Source: Ovis canadensis
Lineage: Eukaryota > Chordata > Mammalia > Artiodactyla > Bovidae
Direction: 5' to 3'
Length of the DNA stretch: 64,000 bases
Assembly (NCBI RefSeq): GCF_042477335.2
Contig: NC_091255.1
Location: forward strand, 36,372,501 to 36,436,500
Made by a program: the position numbers and the translations under genes. Of the stretch, positions 1 to 10,599 are shown piece by piece. Positions within the stretch are counted from its first letter, which is position 1, and every line of letters starts with the position of its first letter. Below the pieces are notes generated by a model that saw nothing but the letters and a program-made list of their open reading frames with translations, made no database searches and was not told where the DNA came from.

Positions 1-620
1 CACAGTTCAAAAGCATCAATTCTTTGGCGCTCAGCTTTCTTCACAGTCCAACTCTCACATCTATACCTGACCACTGGAAAAACCATAGGCTTGACTAGAC
101 GGACCTTTGTTGGCAAAGTAATGTCTTTTCTTTTTAATATGCTGTCTAGGTTGGTCATAACTTTTCTTCCAAGGAGTAAATGTCTTTTAATTTCATGGCT
201 GCAGTCACCATCTGCAGTGATTTTGGAGCCCCCAAAAATAAAGTCTGATACTGTTTCCACCTATTCTCCATCTGTTTCCCGTGAAGTGATAGGACCAGAT
301 GCCGTGATCTTCGTTTTCTGAATGTTGAGCTTTAAGCCAACTTTTTCACTGTCTTCTTTCTCTTTCATCAAGAGGCTCTTTAGTTCTTCACTTTCTGCCA
401 TAAGGGTGGTGTCATCTGCATATCTGAGGTTATTGATATTTCTCCCAGCAATCTTGATTCCAGCTTGTGCTTCTTCCAGCCCAGCATTTCTCATGATGTA
501 CTCTGCATAGAAGTTAAATAAGCAGGATGACAACATACAGCCTTGATGTACTCCTTTTCCTATTTGGAACCAGTCTGTTGCTCCATGTCCAGTTCTAACT
601 GTTGCTTCCTGACCTGCATA
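1..620 (-). mobile_element. BovB LINE fragment (3' half of ORF2), antisense in PFAS intron
   Basis: Read on the minus strand this encodes the end of a BovB reverse transcriptase, including the YADD catalytic motif near 417-428, followed by the downstream part of ORF2. The element runs off the left edge. The match ends at about 620, where the sequence departs from the other BovB copies in the window. The reading frame is broken, so this is a dead copy. It lies upstream of the first visible PFAS exon, in an intron and antisense to the gene. Confidence 0.9.
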
Positions 621-861
621 TTTCTGTCATTAGCATGTAGATTATTTCTTGTCTTTGGTAACACAAATAATGCTATTGTTTAAGTTTGTTCATTGGTTAT
701 TTTGCACCTGTGAATAATCTGGAGGGTAAATTCCTTGGAGTGTATTTAACTCAATGAATGTTGACAGATACCCCCAATGTTGGCTTCCCTTTATCCTCAC
801 ACTGCTTTGTACTTGTACTGTCATTCCCTGAGTGCTCTGATTCAGCCCTCCTTCCTCGCAG

Positions 862-3800
862 GCATGGATGTCGTGAAGGTTGGCGGTCCTGTCTACAGGA
901 TTGGAGTTGGGGGCGGAGCTGCTTCGTCTGTGCAGGTAAGTGGGAATAGCCCAGATGCCAACTCTGTGATCTCTCGGGGCCCCATACATGGGTGAGGTGT
1001 GAGCTCCCAGCCCTCCTGAACTGATCTATGCTGTCTATATCTATCCCCACAGGTGCAGGGAGACAATGCCAGTGACCTGGATTTTGGGGCTGTGCAGCGG
1101 GGAGACCCAGAGATGGAACAGAAGATGAACCGTGTGATCCGGGCTTGTGTGGAGGCCCCTGAGGGAAACCCCATCTGCAGCCTCCATGACCAGGGTGCTG
1201 GTGGCAATGGTGAGAAAGGGGGTTGGGACAAGGGACCGGGCCTACCTGGTCTCTGCTTGGTTCAATTTAGGGAGAGTCTCAGCAGTTGGTTTAGGTTGAG
1301 GATCTGCAATCAACCTGACAGCTCAGGGTCCCATTCTCCACACACTATACATTCTAAACAGGCCCAGGGTTGAGGGTGGCAGCTTGCTGCCATGGGATAG
1401 TTGGTAGAGAGGGTGCAGCAGCGGTTCAAACAGGGATGCACAGAATTAAGGGCTCCTTGGGAGGCTGGGAACAGCCTTTTGTTATCCCGGTGCTGACGGC
1501 GGCCATGCAAGCACCTCTCCCGGGAACACCCCCACCAGGCAATGTCCTGAAGGAGCTGAGTGACCCGGCTGGAGCCATCATTTACACCAGCCGCTTCCAG
1601 GTGGGTCGTCCTCTGTGAAATCTGCCCGCCTCCCTGCCCCTGCCAGTCCCAGCAGCCCCACCCATCTGCCCCTCACTCTCAGCAAGATCATAAGATTTGA
1701 TAGCACCCACTGACCCTTCCTTTTCGTCCTCCCTCATGGATGTGCAGCTGGGGGACCCAACCCTGAATGCCCTGGAAATCTGGGGGGCCGAGTACCAGGA
1801 GTCGAACGCACTTCTGCTGAGGCCCTCTGACCGTGACTTCCTGAGTTGTGTCAGTGCCCGGGAACGCTGCCCAGTCTGTTTTGTGGGCACCATCACTGGA
1901 GACAGGAGAGTGAGTTGGCCTGGGGAGTCAGTAGCAGATGCTGTAGGTGGACTTGAGCTGCCAGGGCCCAGGAAAGAGATGAACACAGGGGAGCCGTGGG
2001 GAATAGCATGTAGGCTGTGGGGGCGGGGGCGGGGGGGGGGCTCAACAGGAGAAGCCAGATGGGGTGGAAAGAGCACTTCTGCCCTACTTTCCAGAAGAGT
2101 TCACTCCCTGCTGGTGGTCACAGCCTCACCCCCTCTGGGTGATGTCCCTCTGGTCTACAGATAGTGCTGGTAGATGATCGAGAGTGGCCTACGGGCACAG
2201 ATGGACAGGTGGATGCACCCCCCACTCCTCCCCCAACCCCTGTGGACCTGGACCTGGACTGGGTGCTGGGCAAGATGCCCCGGAAGGTACATGGGGGCAG
2301 AAGGCATCTCCCTTCCCTGGCCTGACTCCACCCTCTGCCCCACACGTGCTTTGTCACCTGTATGCCTAGTGCTCCACCCCAGTGCTCACACCCCTGTTGC
2401 CGTCTGTGTTGCAGGAGTTCTTCCTCCAGAGGAGTCTCCCTTTGCTGCAGCCTCTGACTCTGCCCCCAGGGCTGAGTGTGCGCCAGGCTCTGTCGCGGGT
2501 CCTCAGGCTGCCTGCTGTGGCCAGCAAGCGCTACCTCACCAACAAGGTCCTCCCTGCACCCTGCTCCACCCCCTTAGCCCTCTGCACCCCTCGCTCTGCT
2601 CGCCCATCCCAGGAACGGCTGCGGGGGTCCATCAGGGAGGGAGAAGGGTCAGGACAGAGGCCTCGCCCCCTGCCGCCCACCCCCCAAGGCTTGCGTGTTC
2701 AGGGTGAGCCAGGCCACCCCCTTGTCCCTGGGCCTCTGGCCAGCTTCCCCCGGTTCCTCAGGTGGATCGTTCCGTGGGCGGCCTGGTGGCCCAGCAGCAG
2801 TGTGTGGGACCCCTGCAGACCCCCCTGGCAGATGTGGCGGTTGTGGCACTGAGTCACCAGGAGCTGGTAGGGGCCGCCACAGCCCTGGGAGAGCAGCCAG
2901 TCAAGAGTCTGCTGGACCCGAAGGTTGCCGCCCGGCTGGCTGTGGCTGAGGCCCTCACCAACCTGGTGTTTGCTCTGGTAACCGACCTCCAGGTGAGTCC
3001 CCTGCGGCTTCTGGCCTGGAACTCCAGGCCTGTGGGACGCAACCACGTTCACCATCCACTTACCTGCTGGCCTCCAGCCTCCCTACACTGCGCTCTCTCT
3101 CTAATGCAAGTCTGCACTTGCCAGGATGTGAAATGCAGCGGGAACTGGATGTGGGCGGCCAAGCTCCCAGGGGAGGGTGCAGCTCTAGCTGACGCCTGTG
3201 AGGCTATGGTGGCAGTGATGGCGGCCCTGGGTGTAGCAGTGGACGGTGGCAAGGACTCCCTCAGCATGGCTGCCCGGGTTGGCTCTGAAACCGTGCGGGC
3301 TCCTGGTGAGGTCTGGGTGCCAGGGGGCAAGGGGCAAGGCCTGTGAGCTCGGACTCCACCTCACATGCTTATGCCTTGATCTGCAGGGTCACTGGTCATC
3401 TCAGCCTATGCTGTCTGTTCAGACATTACAGCCACTGTGACCCCAGACCTCAAGCATCCTGGAGGGAGAGGTATGGTTTCTTCCCCCTCCTTCATGCATT
3501 GTGTATTCACAGCCCAATCCTTTGTATGGGGTCTGCTTAATGAGTGCTCGGGTCGTCTCAGCACTGGGGCTGTGGTGCCTTCCGGGGCTGATGACTGGGG
3601 TGTCTTACCACATCCTGGGAGCCTCAGTGACCCTGCATGGCAGAACGGGTTCTCCTGAGCCATTGGTCTCCCCTCCGCCATCCCTCTCCTCTCAGGCCAC
3701 CTGCTCTACGTGCCTCTAAGTCCTGGGCAGTACCGGCTGGGGGGCACGGCTCTGGCTCAGTGCTTCTCCCAGCTTGGCGAGCAGCCTCCCGACCTGGATG

Positions 3801-6583
3801 TTCCCGAGAACTTGGTGCGAGCCTTCAGCATCACCCAGGGGCTGCTGAAAGGTGAGTGGGGCCCTGGGGGAGATGGTCCTTGTGGCTGACATGGGTAAAC
3901 AGGCAGTCATCAGCTGAGCCTGTGAGAGTAGGGCAAGAGGGACCCAATCCCTTTCTCTCTGGTTCTCTGATATAAGCCCACATTCTCACACTTACCCTCT
4001 CCTGACTGTCCAGAAATGGGGGTGGAGCTGCCAGGTTTGGGTCTCAACACCGCTAAGCATTTTTCTCCTTCCTCCAGACCGCCTCCTCGGCTCAGGCCAT
4101 GATGTCAGTGATGGAGGTCTCATCACTTGCCTGCTAGAGATGGCCTTTGCCGGGAATTGTGGGATAGAGGTGGACATCCCTGCACCTGGGGTCGATGGTG
4201 AGGTCTAGATTCGAGCAGGGCTGCCTGTCCCCATCCTACGGACCCTGTATCCCTCATTTAAAGACTGGAGTGTCCTCAACTCCTTCCCTCCTGAGTCTCC
4301 TGTTGTCTTTTCTGATCACTGAGCCAGGTGACATTTCTGTTACTAACTGCACCCCTCTGAGAGAGCCTCACCCCACTCCGATCCCTGCCTTTGTTCATAC
4401 GTATCCCCGATTCCACGCCAGTACCGTAGTCACCTTGATGCCTCTGTACTCTCCCAGTCCTGCCTGTGCTGTTCGCCGAGGAGCCAGGCCTGCTGCTGGA
4501 GGTGCAGGAGCCAGACCTAGCCCAAGTGCTGATGCGTTACCAGAAAGCTGGCCTCCACTGCCTAGAGCTGGGCCTCACAGGCGACACGGGGCCCCATGCC
4601 ATGGTGAGGAAATGAAGAGTGGCAGGCCTGCACAGGGTGGGTCTTGGTTTGCCTCTGCCAGCCTTGGAGGCACCCAAGGTGGACATCCTGAAAGATTTGC
4701 TCCCCCTACCCAGGTCCGGGTGTCAGTGAACAGGACAGTGGTTCTGGAGGAACCTGTTGGGCAGCTACGAGCCCTCTGGGAGGAGACCAGTTTCCAGTTG
4801 GACCGGCTACAGGCAAAACCACACTGTGTGGCCCAGGAAGAGCAAGGGCTGAGGGAGCGAGCAGGGCCCACCTACTGCCTGCCGCCTACCTTTCCCAGAG
4901 CTTCTGTGCCTTGCGAGCCTGGTGAGGGAGTGTGTGCAGAGGCTTGGCTTCCCTGGCACTCTGGGTCTTGGGGAGGAACCTAGAGCCTGGATGTGGGGTC
5001 CTGTCCTGGACAAGGTGTCTAGGGGGCTGGGGTGCAGAGGTCCTCTGACCCAAGGACACTCCTGCTCCTCCCCCAGGTGGTCCTGCCCCCCGAGTTGCCA
5101 TCATTCGGGAAGAGGGCAGTAATGGAGACCGGGAGATGGCAGATGCCTTCCATTTGGCTGGATTCGAGGTGAGCAGAGTACCTGGTGGGTCCTGGGCTGG
5201 ACTCAGGCCATGGGCCTTCTGATGCTGCCCCTCCCCCTCCTGCCAGGTGTGGGATGTAACTATGCAGGACCTGTGCTCTGGAGCCATCGGGCTGGACACG
5301 TTCCGTGGCGTGGCCTTTGTAGGCGGCTTCAGCTACGCGGATGTCCTGGGCTCTGCCAAAGGTGGGCGTGGGGCTTTTGCCCACCCCCTCCCCACATCTT
5401 CCGAAGAGCTGCTTTAGCCCTCTCTTCCCTGGCTGAGAACTGGCCTCTCACCTCCATGAGGCTGGCCAGGAGCCAGCAAAGGCCTGCAGGTAGCTTATTG
5501 AGGTTGAGGGGCTGGGTGCTGCCCTGTCAGATGCAGCAGCTGCCACTCAGCATGGCTAGGTCTTTCTGTTTTTCAAGAGAAGCCCAAAAATCCCAGTTAA
5601 ATGTTAGGCAACTAAATAAAAAATTTTGAAAATGCTCTGCTGGCTAAGCAGAAAGCTCATCCTGGGCCATCTCGGGCCCACGAGTTGGCAACACCTGTTT
5701 CAAGCAGGTAAACCTTCCCTGGTGTTTGCCAAGAGCTCCTCAGAATGGGGGAGAGCCTGGGCAGGTGTTAAAATGGCACGCTAGGATGAAAAGATGACGG
5801 TCCCCCCTCGCTCCAGGTCTCACCCCAGCTTCCTGTTCCCTCTTAGGCTGGGCAGCTGCTGTGACCTTTAACTCCAAGGCCGGGGCTGAGATGAAGCGCT
5901 TCCGGCAGCGGCCAGACACCTTCAGCCTGGGCGTGTGTAACGGCTGTCAGCTGCTGGCCCTGCTGGGCTGGGTGGGAGGCAGTTCCAGTGAGGAGGCGGT
6001 GGAGATGTGCCAGGAGTCCTGGCTGGCCCGGCCTGGTCTCCTGCTACGCCACAACCTGTCTGGGCGCTTTGAGTCGCGCTGGGCCAGCGTGCGTGTGGGG
6101 CCCGGGCCAGCCCTGATGCTGCGAGGGATGGAAGGCGCGGTGCTGCCCGTGTGGAGCGCTCATGGGGAAGGTCAGGCTCCAGGAAGGCTGGGGTGGGGAA
6201 GCCTGAAGGCTGGGATAAGGGGAGGGCATCAGGGAGCTTGCTCTTACATCCCTTGTCCCCGCTTCTTCACAGGTTACATGGCATTTTCTTCTCCGGAACT
6301 CCAAGCCCAGATGGAGGCCAGGGGCTTGGCTCCGCTGCACTGGGCAGATGATGACGGGAACCCCACGGAACAGTACCCCCTGAATCCCAACGGCTCCCCA
6401 GGGGGTGTTGCTGGCGTCTGCTCTCCCGATGGCCGCCACTTGGCCCTCATGCCTCACCCGGAACGGTCTGTGAGGCCTTGGCAGTGGGCCTGGCGACCCC
6501 CTCCATTTGACACTTTAACCACCTCCCCCTGGCTCCAGCTGTTCATCAATGCCCGGAACTGGACCCGGGAAGGCAGCTGCTAA
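862..6583 (+). CDS. PFAS: Phosphoribosylformylglycinamidine synthase, last 17 coding exons
   Basis: FGAM synthase is a cytosolic enzyme of de novo purine synthesis (step 4): FGAR + glutamine + ATP gives FGAM. Exons: 862-935, 1053-1209, 1539-1600, 1748-1909, 2161-2286, 2415-2546, 2762-2992, 3125-3305, 3387-3470, 3696-3851, 4078-4197, 4458-4603, 4714-4921, 5077-5168, 5247-5361, 5847-6170, 6273-6583. All have AG/GT borders and join in frame to 893 codons plus TAA, against about 1338 aa for the human protein, so roughly residue 446 to the end is present. Visible are [26 protein letters not shown] and [10 protein letters not shown] of the PurM-like synthase halves, then the C-terminal glutaminase with nucleophile motif GVCNGCQ and MPHPER, which holds the His-Glu of the triad. 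The 5' exons lie left of the window. The only odd splice site is the donor at 2547 (GTCCTC). The gene looks functional. Confidence 0.98.
2018..2040 (+). other. G-rich run, G-quadruplex-like, in PFAS intron
   Basis: Three G blocks of five or more, separated by single C residues and ending in a run of ten G, lie in the intron between exons 1748-1909 and 2161-2286. The pattern fits a potential G-quadruplex on the coding strand. No function can be read from sequence. Confidence 0.5.
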
Positions 6584-6646
6584 ACAGGCCGGAGGCTCCC
6601 CTGGGCCCCGTGGTTCGTACCTAGGGTATCTTTAGAAGTACCTCAT
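6584..6646 (+). other. PFAS: Start of PFAS 3' UTR, no poly(A) signal before repeat
   Basis: Only 63 bases separate the PFAS stop codon from the BovB insertion, and they contain no AATAAA or ATTAAA. The transcript must continue into the repeat or beyond. The nearest hexamers on the plus strand are inside the antisense BovB at 7235-7240 and 7709-7714. Confidence 0.6.
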
Positions 6647-8038
6647 CAGTTCAGTTAAATTCAGTTGCTCAGTTGTGTCTGACTCTTTGCAACCCCATGA
6701 ACCACAGCACGCCAGGCCTCCCTGTCATCACCAACTCCCGGAGTCCACCCAAACTCATGTCCATTGAATTGGTGATGCCATCCAACTATCTCATCCTCTC
6801 ATCCCCTTCTCCTGCCTTCAATCTTTCCCAACATCAGGGTCTTTTCAAATGAGTCAGCTCTTCGGATCAGGTAGCCACACTATTGGAGTTTCAGCTTCAA
6901 CATCAGTTCTTCCAGTGAACACCCAGGACTGATTTCCTTTAGGATGGACTGGTTGGATTTCCTTGCAGTCCAAGGAACTCTCAAGAGTTTTCCAACTCCA
7001 CATTTCAAAAGCATCAATTCTTCTGCAGTCAGCTTTCTTTATAGTCCAAATTTCACATCCATACATGACCACTGGAAAAACCATAGCTTTGACTAGATGG
7101 ACCTTTGTTGATAAAGTAATGTCTCCACTTTTTAATGTGCTGTCTAGGTTGGTCATAACTTTCCTTCCAAAGAGTAAGCACCTTTTAAATTCATGGCTGC
7201 AGTCACCACCTGCAGTGATTTTGGAGCCCCAAAAAATAAAGTCTGCCACTGTTTCCACATCTATTTCCCATGAAGTGATGGGACCGGATGCCATGATCTT
7301 AGTTTTTAAATATTGAGCTTTAAGCCAACTTTTTCACACTCTTCTTTTACTTTCATCAAGAGGCCCTTTAGTTCTTCACTTTCTGCCATTAAGGGTGGTG
7401 TCATCTGCATATCTGAGGTTATTGATATTTCTTCCAGCAATCTTGATTCCAGCTTGTGCTTCATCCAGCCCAGTATTTCTCATGATGTACTCTGCATGTG
7501 AGTTAAATAAGTAGGGTGATAATACACAGCCTTGACGTACTCCTTTTCCTATTTGGAACCAGTGTGTTCCATGTCCAGTTCTAACTGTTGCTTCCTGACC
7601 TGCGTACAGGTTTCTCAAGAGGCAGGTCAGGTGGTCTGGTAGTCCCATCTCTTTCAGAATTTTCCACAGTTTATTGTGATCCACACAGTCAAAGGCTTTG
7701 GCATAGTCAATAAAGCAAGAAATAGGTATTTTTCTGGAACTCGCTTTTTCAATGATCCAGTGGATGTTGACAATTTAATCTCTGGTTCCTCTGCTTTTTC
7801 TAAAACCTGCTTGAACATCTGGAATTTCAGGGTTCACGTATTGCTAAAGCCTGCCTTGGAGCATTTTGAGCATTACTCTGCTAGCGTGTGAGATGAGTGC
7901 AATTGTGCAATAGTTTGAGCATTCTTTGGCATTGCCTTTCTTTGGGATTGGAATGAAAACTGACCTTTTCCAGTCCTGTGGCCACTGCTGAGTTTTCCAA
8001 ATTTGCTGGCATATTGAGTGCAGCACTTTGACAGCATC
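6647..8038 (-). mobile_element. BovB LINE, 5'-truncated, with target-site duplication
   Basis: The minus-oriented 3' portion of BovB includes the RT motif YADD (broken frame) and ends at its 3' tail near 6647. It is flanked by an 11-bp direct repeat with one mismatch (6636-6646 and 8039-8049). This marks a single 5'-truncated insertion of about 1.4 kb just behind the PFAS stop codon. Confidence 0.93.
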
Positions 8039-8049
8039 AAGTACATCAT

Positions 8050-8714
8050 ATTCCCAAATGTGTCTTGAACAGACAAGGACCAAAATGCCAAAACAGACCT
8101 CAGCTAATTTTATTAATCTGCCTCCCTTTGTCTCACAATGTTGGATCTGTTTTCAGTCCTGTTCTTGGTGGGTCTGGGAAGCAGCATGTGATTCAGAGAA
8201 AGCCTCCCTGGGAAGTTAGGATGCATGCAGGCTGGGGGTTTCCGTTGCCCCACTTCACTGCACTACGTCACTTGTGTCACTTAGCTGGGTTCAGAGGGGA
8301 AATCCTGTGTCCCATCCCCCTATCATCAGGGTTTAAGGGGATGGGGGTGGACAAAAGCATAAGTCGGGACCTGGGCGTTCTCATCTGAAAGCTGAAGCTT
8401 TCTTTTTAAATGCAGCACTGTGTTAAGTGGTAACAGACTTTGGCAGCTTCTCTGATAGTGTTTCCAGCTGTGTCATAGGGGTTGCCCTGGTGCCGGCCTC
8501 TGAATTCAGTACACCTGATTTTTGCTTCTCCTAATTTAGCAGCTCCCTTCCTGACAGAAGTGGTCAGCACTCATCCCCAGCACTGAGCCTTTAATACTCA
8601 TTCCTTCTCATTCATTCCATTCATGTTTGATGATTCGCAAATGTTTGACAGTGCCAAACACTGTCAGTGCTGCCAGGGACCTTATAGTCCAACAGGATCT
8701 GTATGTGGTGTGTA
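8050..8714. other. Intergenic DNA, nothing recognised
   Basis: This is the continuation of the pre-insertion sequence after the BovB. No convincing exon, RNA gene or repeat was recognised. It may include distal PFAS 3' UTR. Confidence 0.4.
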
Positions 8715-9395
8715 TATATACACAACAGACTATTATAGCTGCAAGAAAGAAGGAAATCCTGCCATGTGCAATAACATGGACCTCAAAGGCATGAAGCTAG
8801 GTGAATAAGAGAAACAAGTCCTGTATGATCTCACTTACATGTAGAATCTAAAAGAAGCTGAACTCAGAAAAACAGGCTAGAATTGTGGGTTGGGGAAAAG
8901 GGAATGTTGGTCAAAGGGTACAAACTTCTAGATTATTTGCTGAATAACCTCTGGGGATCTAATGTAGAGCATGGTGATTGCAGTTAATAACTTGTGTACC
9001 TGAAAGTTGCTGCAAGAGTAAATCTTAAAAATAGTAATTATGTGATGTAGGTATGCGTGTGCATGCTAAGTCACTTCAGTCACTTCTGACTCTGTGACCC
9101 TATGGACTGTAACCCACCAGGCTCCTCTGTCCATGGTATCCTTCGGGCAAGAATACTGGAGTGGGTTGACATGCCATCCTCCAGAGGATCTTCTCGACCC
9201 AGGGATTGAACTTCGTCTCTTGTCTCCAGCATTGGCAGGCGAGTTCTTTATCATTATTGCCACCTGGGAAGCCCACGTGTGAGGTATGGTGGTAATCATT
9301 TGCTAGTGTGTCAAGTCAATACAATGTACACCTTAAACTCACGTAATGTGATGTCAATTATATCTCAATAAAACAAACAAAAGAATACCAGTATA
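8715..9395 (+). mobile_element. L1 3'-end fragment split by a Bov-tA SINE
   Basis: The plus strand resembles the 3' end of a mammalian L1: a stretch about GCAATAACATGGACC, a TATGATCTCACTTACATG stretch, then the terminal portion with TCAATAAAAC near 9365. The L1 is interrupted at about 9047-9291 by a SINE. Confidence 0.7.
9050..9282 (-). mobile_element. Bov-tA SINE inside L1
   Basis: Read on the minus strand it begins with the tRNA-Glu-like head (complement ends in GGGAAGCCC at about 9274) followed by a Bov-A monomer with the GGCTCCTCTGTCCATGG block. An imperfect repeat of GTGATGTAGGTATG-like sequence flanks it. Confidence 0.88.
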
Positions 9396-9729
9396 TGGCA
9401 CCTACCATGAACCAAGCATATGCTAGGCATTTATATGTATCTAAATTATTTTTCATAAGAGTCCAGCAAGGTACTTGATAGCCCCCTCCCCCCTTTGTAA
9501 AACAAAGGAAGAATTAAGGTTAAATAAATTGCAACATCTGCTTCCTACTGTCCTAAAGTCACATTTCCGGGAGGCAGCATTGTCTAGACTTCTGGCCGAC
9601 AACCATCCTTGCTTCCTTTGTCTAGAGAAGTGTATGTAGAAGTTTCTCATGACTACTGTGACTGTCCTGTTATACAGCTCCCTATGTAGCTCACCATCTT
9701 GGAAATTTCTCTGAGGGAATTCTTCGGTG

Positions 9730-9835
9730 GTCCATGAGAGCAGGAACTCCCTTTCTGCCCTCCACTGTATCCAGCACCTAGCTCAATGCCTGTCACCTAC
9801 ATGGTGCTCAATAAATATATATTGAACAAATGAAT
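9730..9835. repeat. Ancient L2-like repeat
   Basis: The pattern of a CAGCACCTAGC stretch, TGGTGCTCAATAAATAT and TGAATAA is typical of old, diverged mammalian interspersed repeats of the L2 type. The assignment is from general appearance only. Confidence 0.4.
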
Positions 9836-9838
9836 AAG

Positions 9839-10113
9839 TGCTGCTGCTGCTGCTAAGTCGCTTCAGTCATGTCCGACTCTGTGTGACCCCATAGATGGCA
9901 GCCCACCAGGCTCCCCGTCCCTGGGATTCTCCAGGCAAGAACACTGGAGTGGGTTGCCATTTCCTTCTCCAGTGCATAAAAGTGAAAAGTGAAAGTGAAG
10001 TCGCTAAATTGTGTCTGACTCTAAGCGACCTCATGGACTGCAGCCTACCAGGCTCCTCCGTCCATGGGATTTTCCAGGCAAGAGTATTGGAGTGGGTTGC
10101 CATTGCCTTCTCC
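9839..10113 (-). mobile_element. Bov-A2 SINE (two Bov-A monomers) with target-site duplication
   Basis: Two Bov-A monomers lie in minus orientation (GGCTCCCCGTCCCTGGG and GGCTCCTCCGTCCATGGG blocks), joined by the AGTGAAAAGTGAAAGTGAAG linker and starting with the GCTGCTGCTGCTAAGTCG end. The flanks AAATGAATAA at 9828-9837 and 10114-10123 form the target-site duplication. Confidence 0.95.
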
Positions 10114-10599
10114 AAATGAATAAATAAGAATGTCAAAATTAGTTAAGGTTGATAACATTTTTTCCCTTAATAGAAGAGTAAACAATGAATTGGGCTTATG
10201 GATGGTTTTGTTTTGCAAGCCTTCAGTCATTTCCCCTTTTTACTTCCTTTCTCCAAAGTTGCAAGCTCTTGTCATTGTGTCAAATGAAGGACAGTATATG
10301 CATGTGTTGGGGCAGATGAAGGGGTGGGTGGAGAGATGGGGAGAACCAGTAAGTCTTGTCTCTCTTAATTTAACGTATGCCTGGCAGCCAACAGCCCCCT
10401 TCAGTTTCACAGAAAAAGCTCTAAACTGAGTGTGTGTCTGATATGTGTTGAATGAGGATTCCAGGGGGTCCAGGCAAAATGAGGGGGTTGTGTGTGCAGA
10501 GGTCCAGATGGGACCCTCCCAGAGAGGGGCGCCAGGCAGTTGTGAGTCTGTGGGAGGACATCTCCAGCAGTTAAGCATTCAGAGGCCCCAGGATCCCAT

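Noticed and set aside
2382-2852. 156-codon frame as a separate gene
   Set aside because: It is a PFAS exon read through its open intron.
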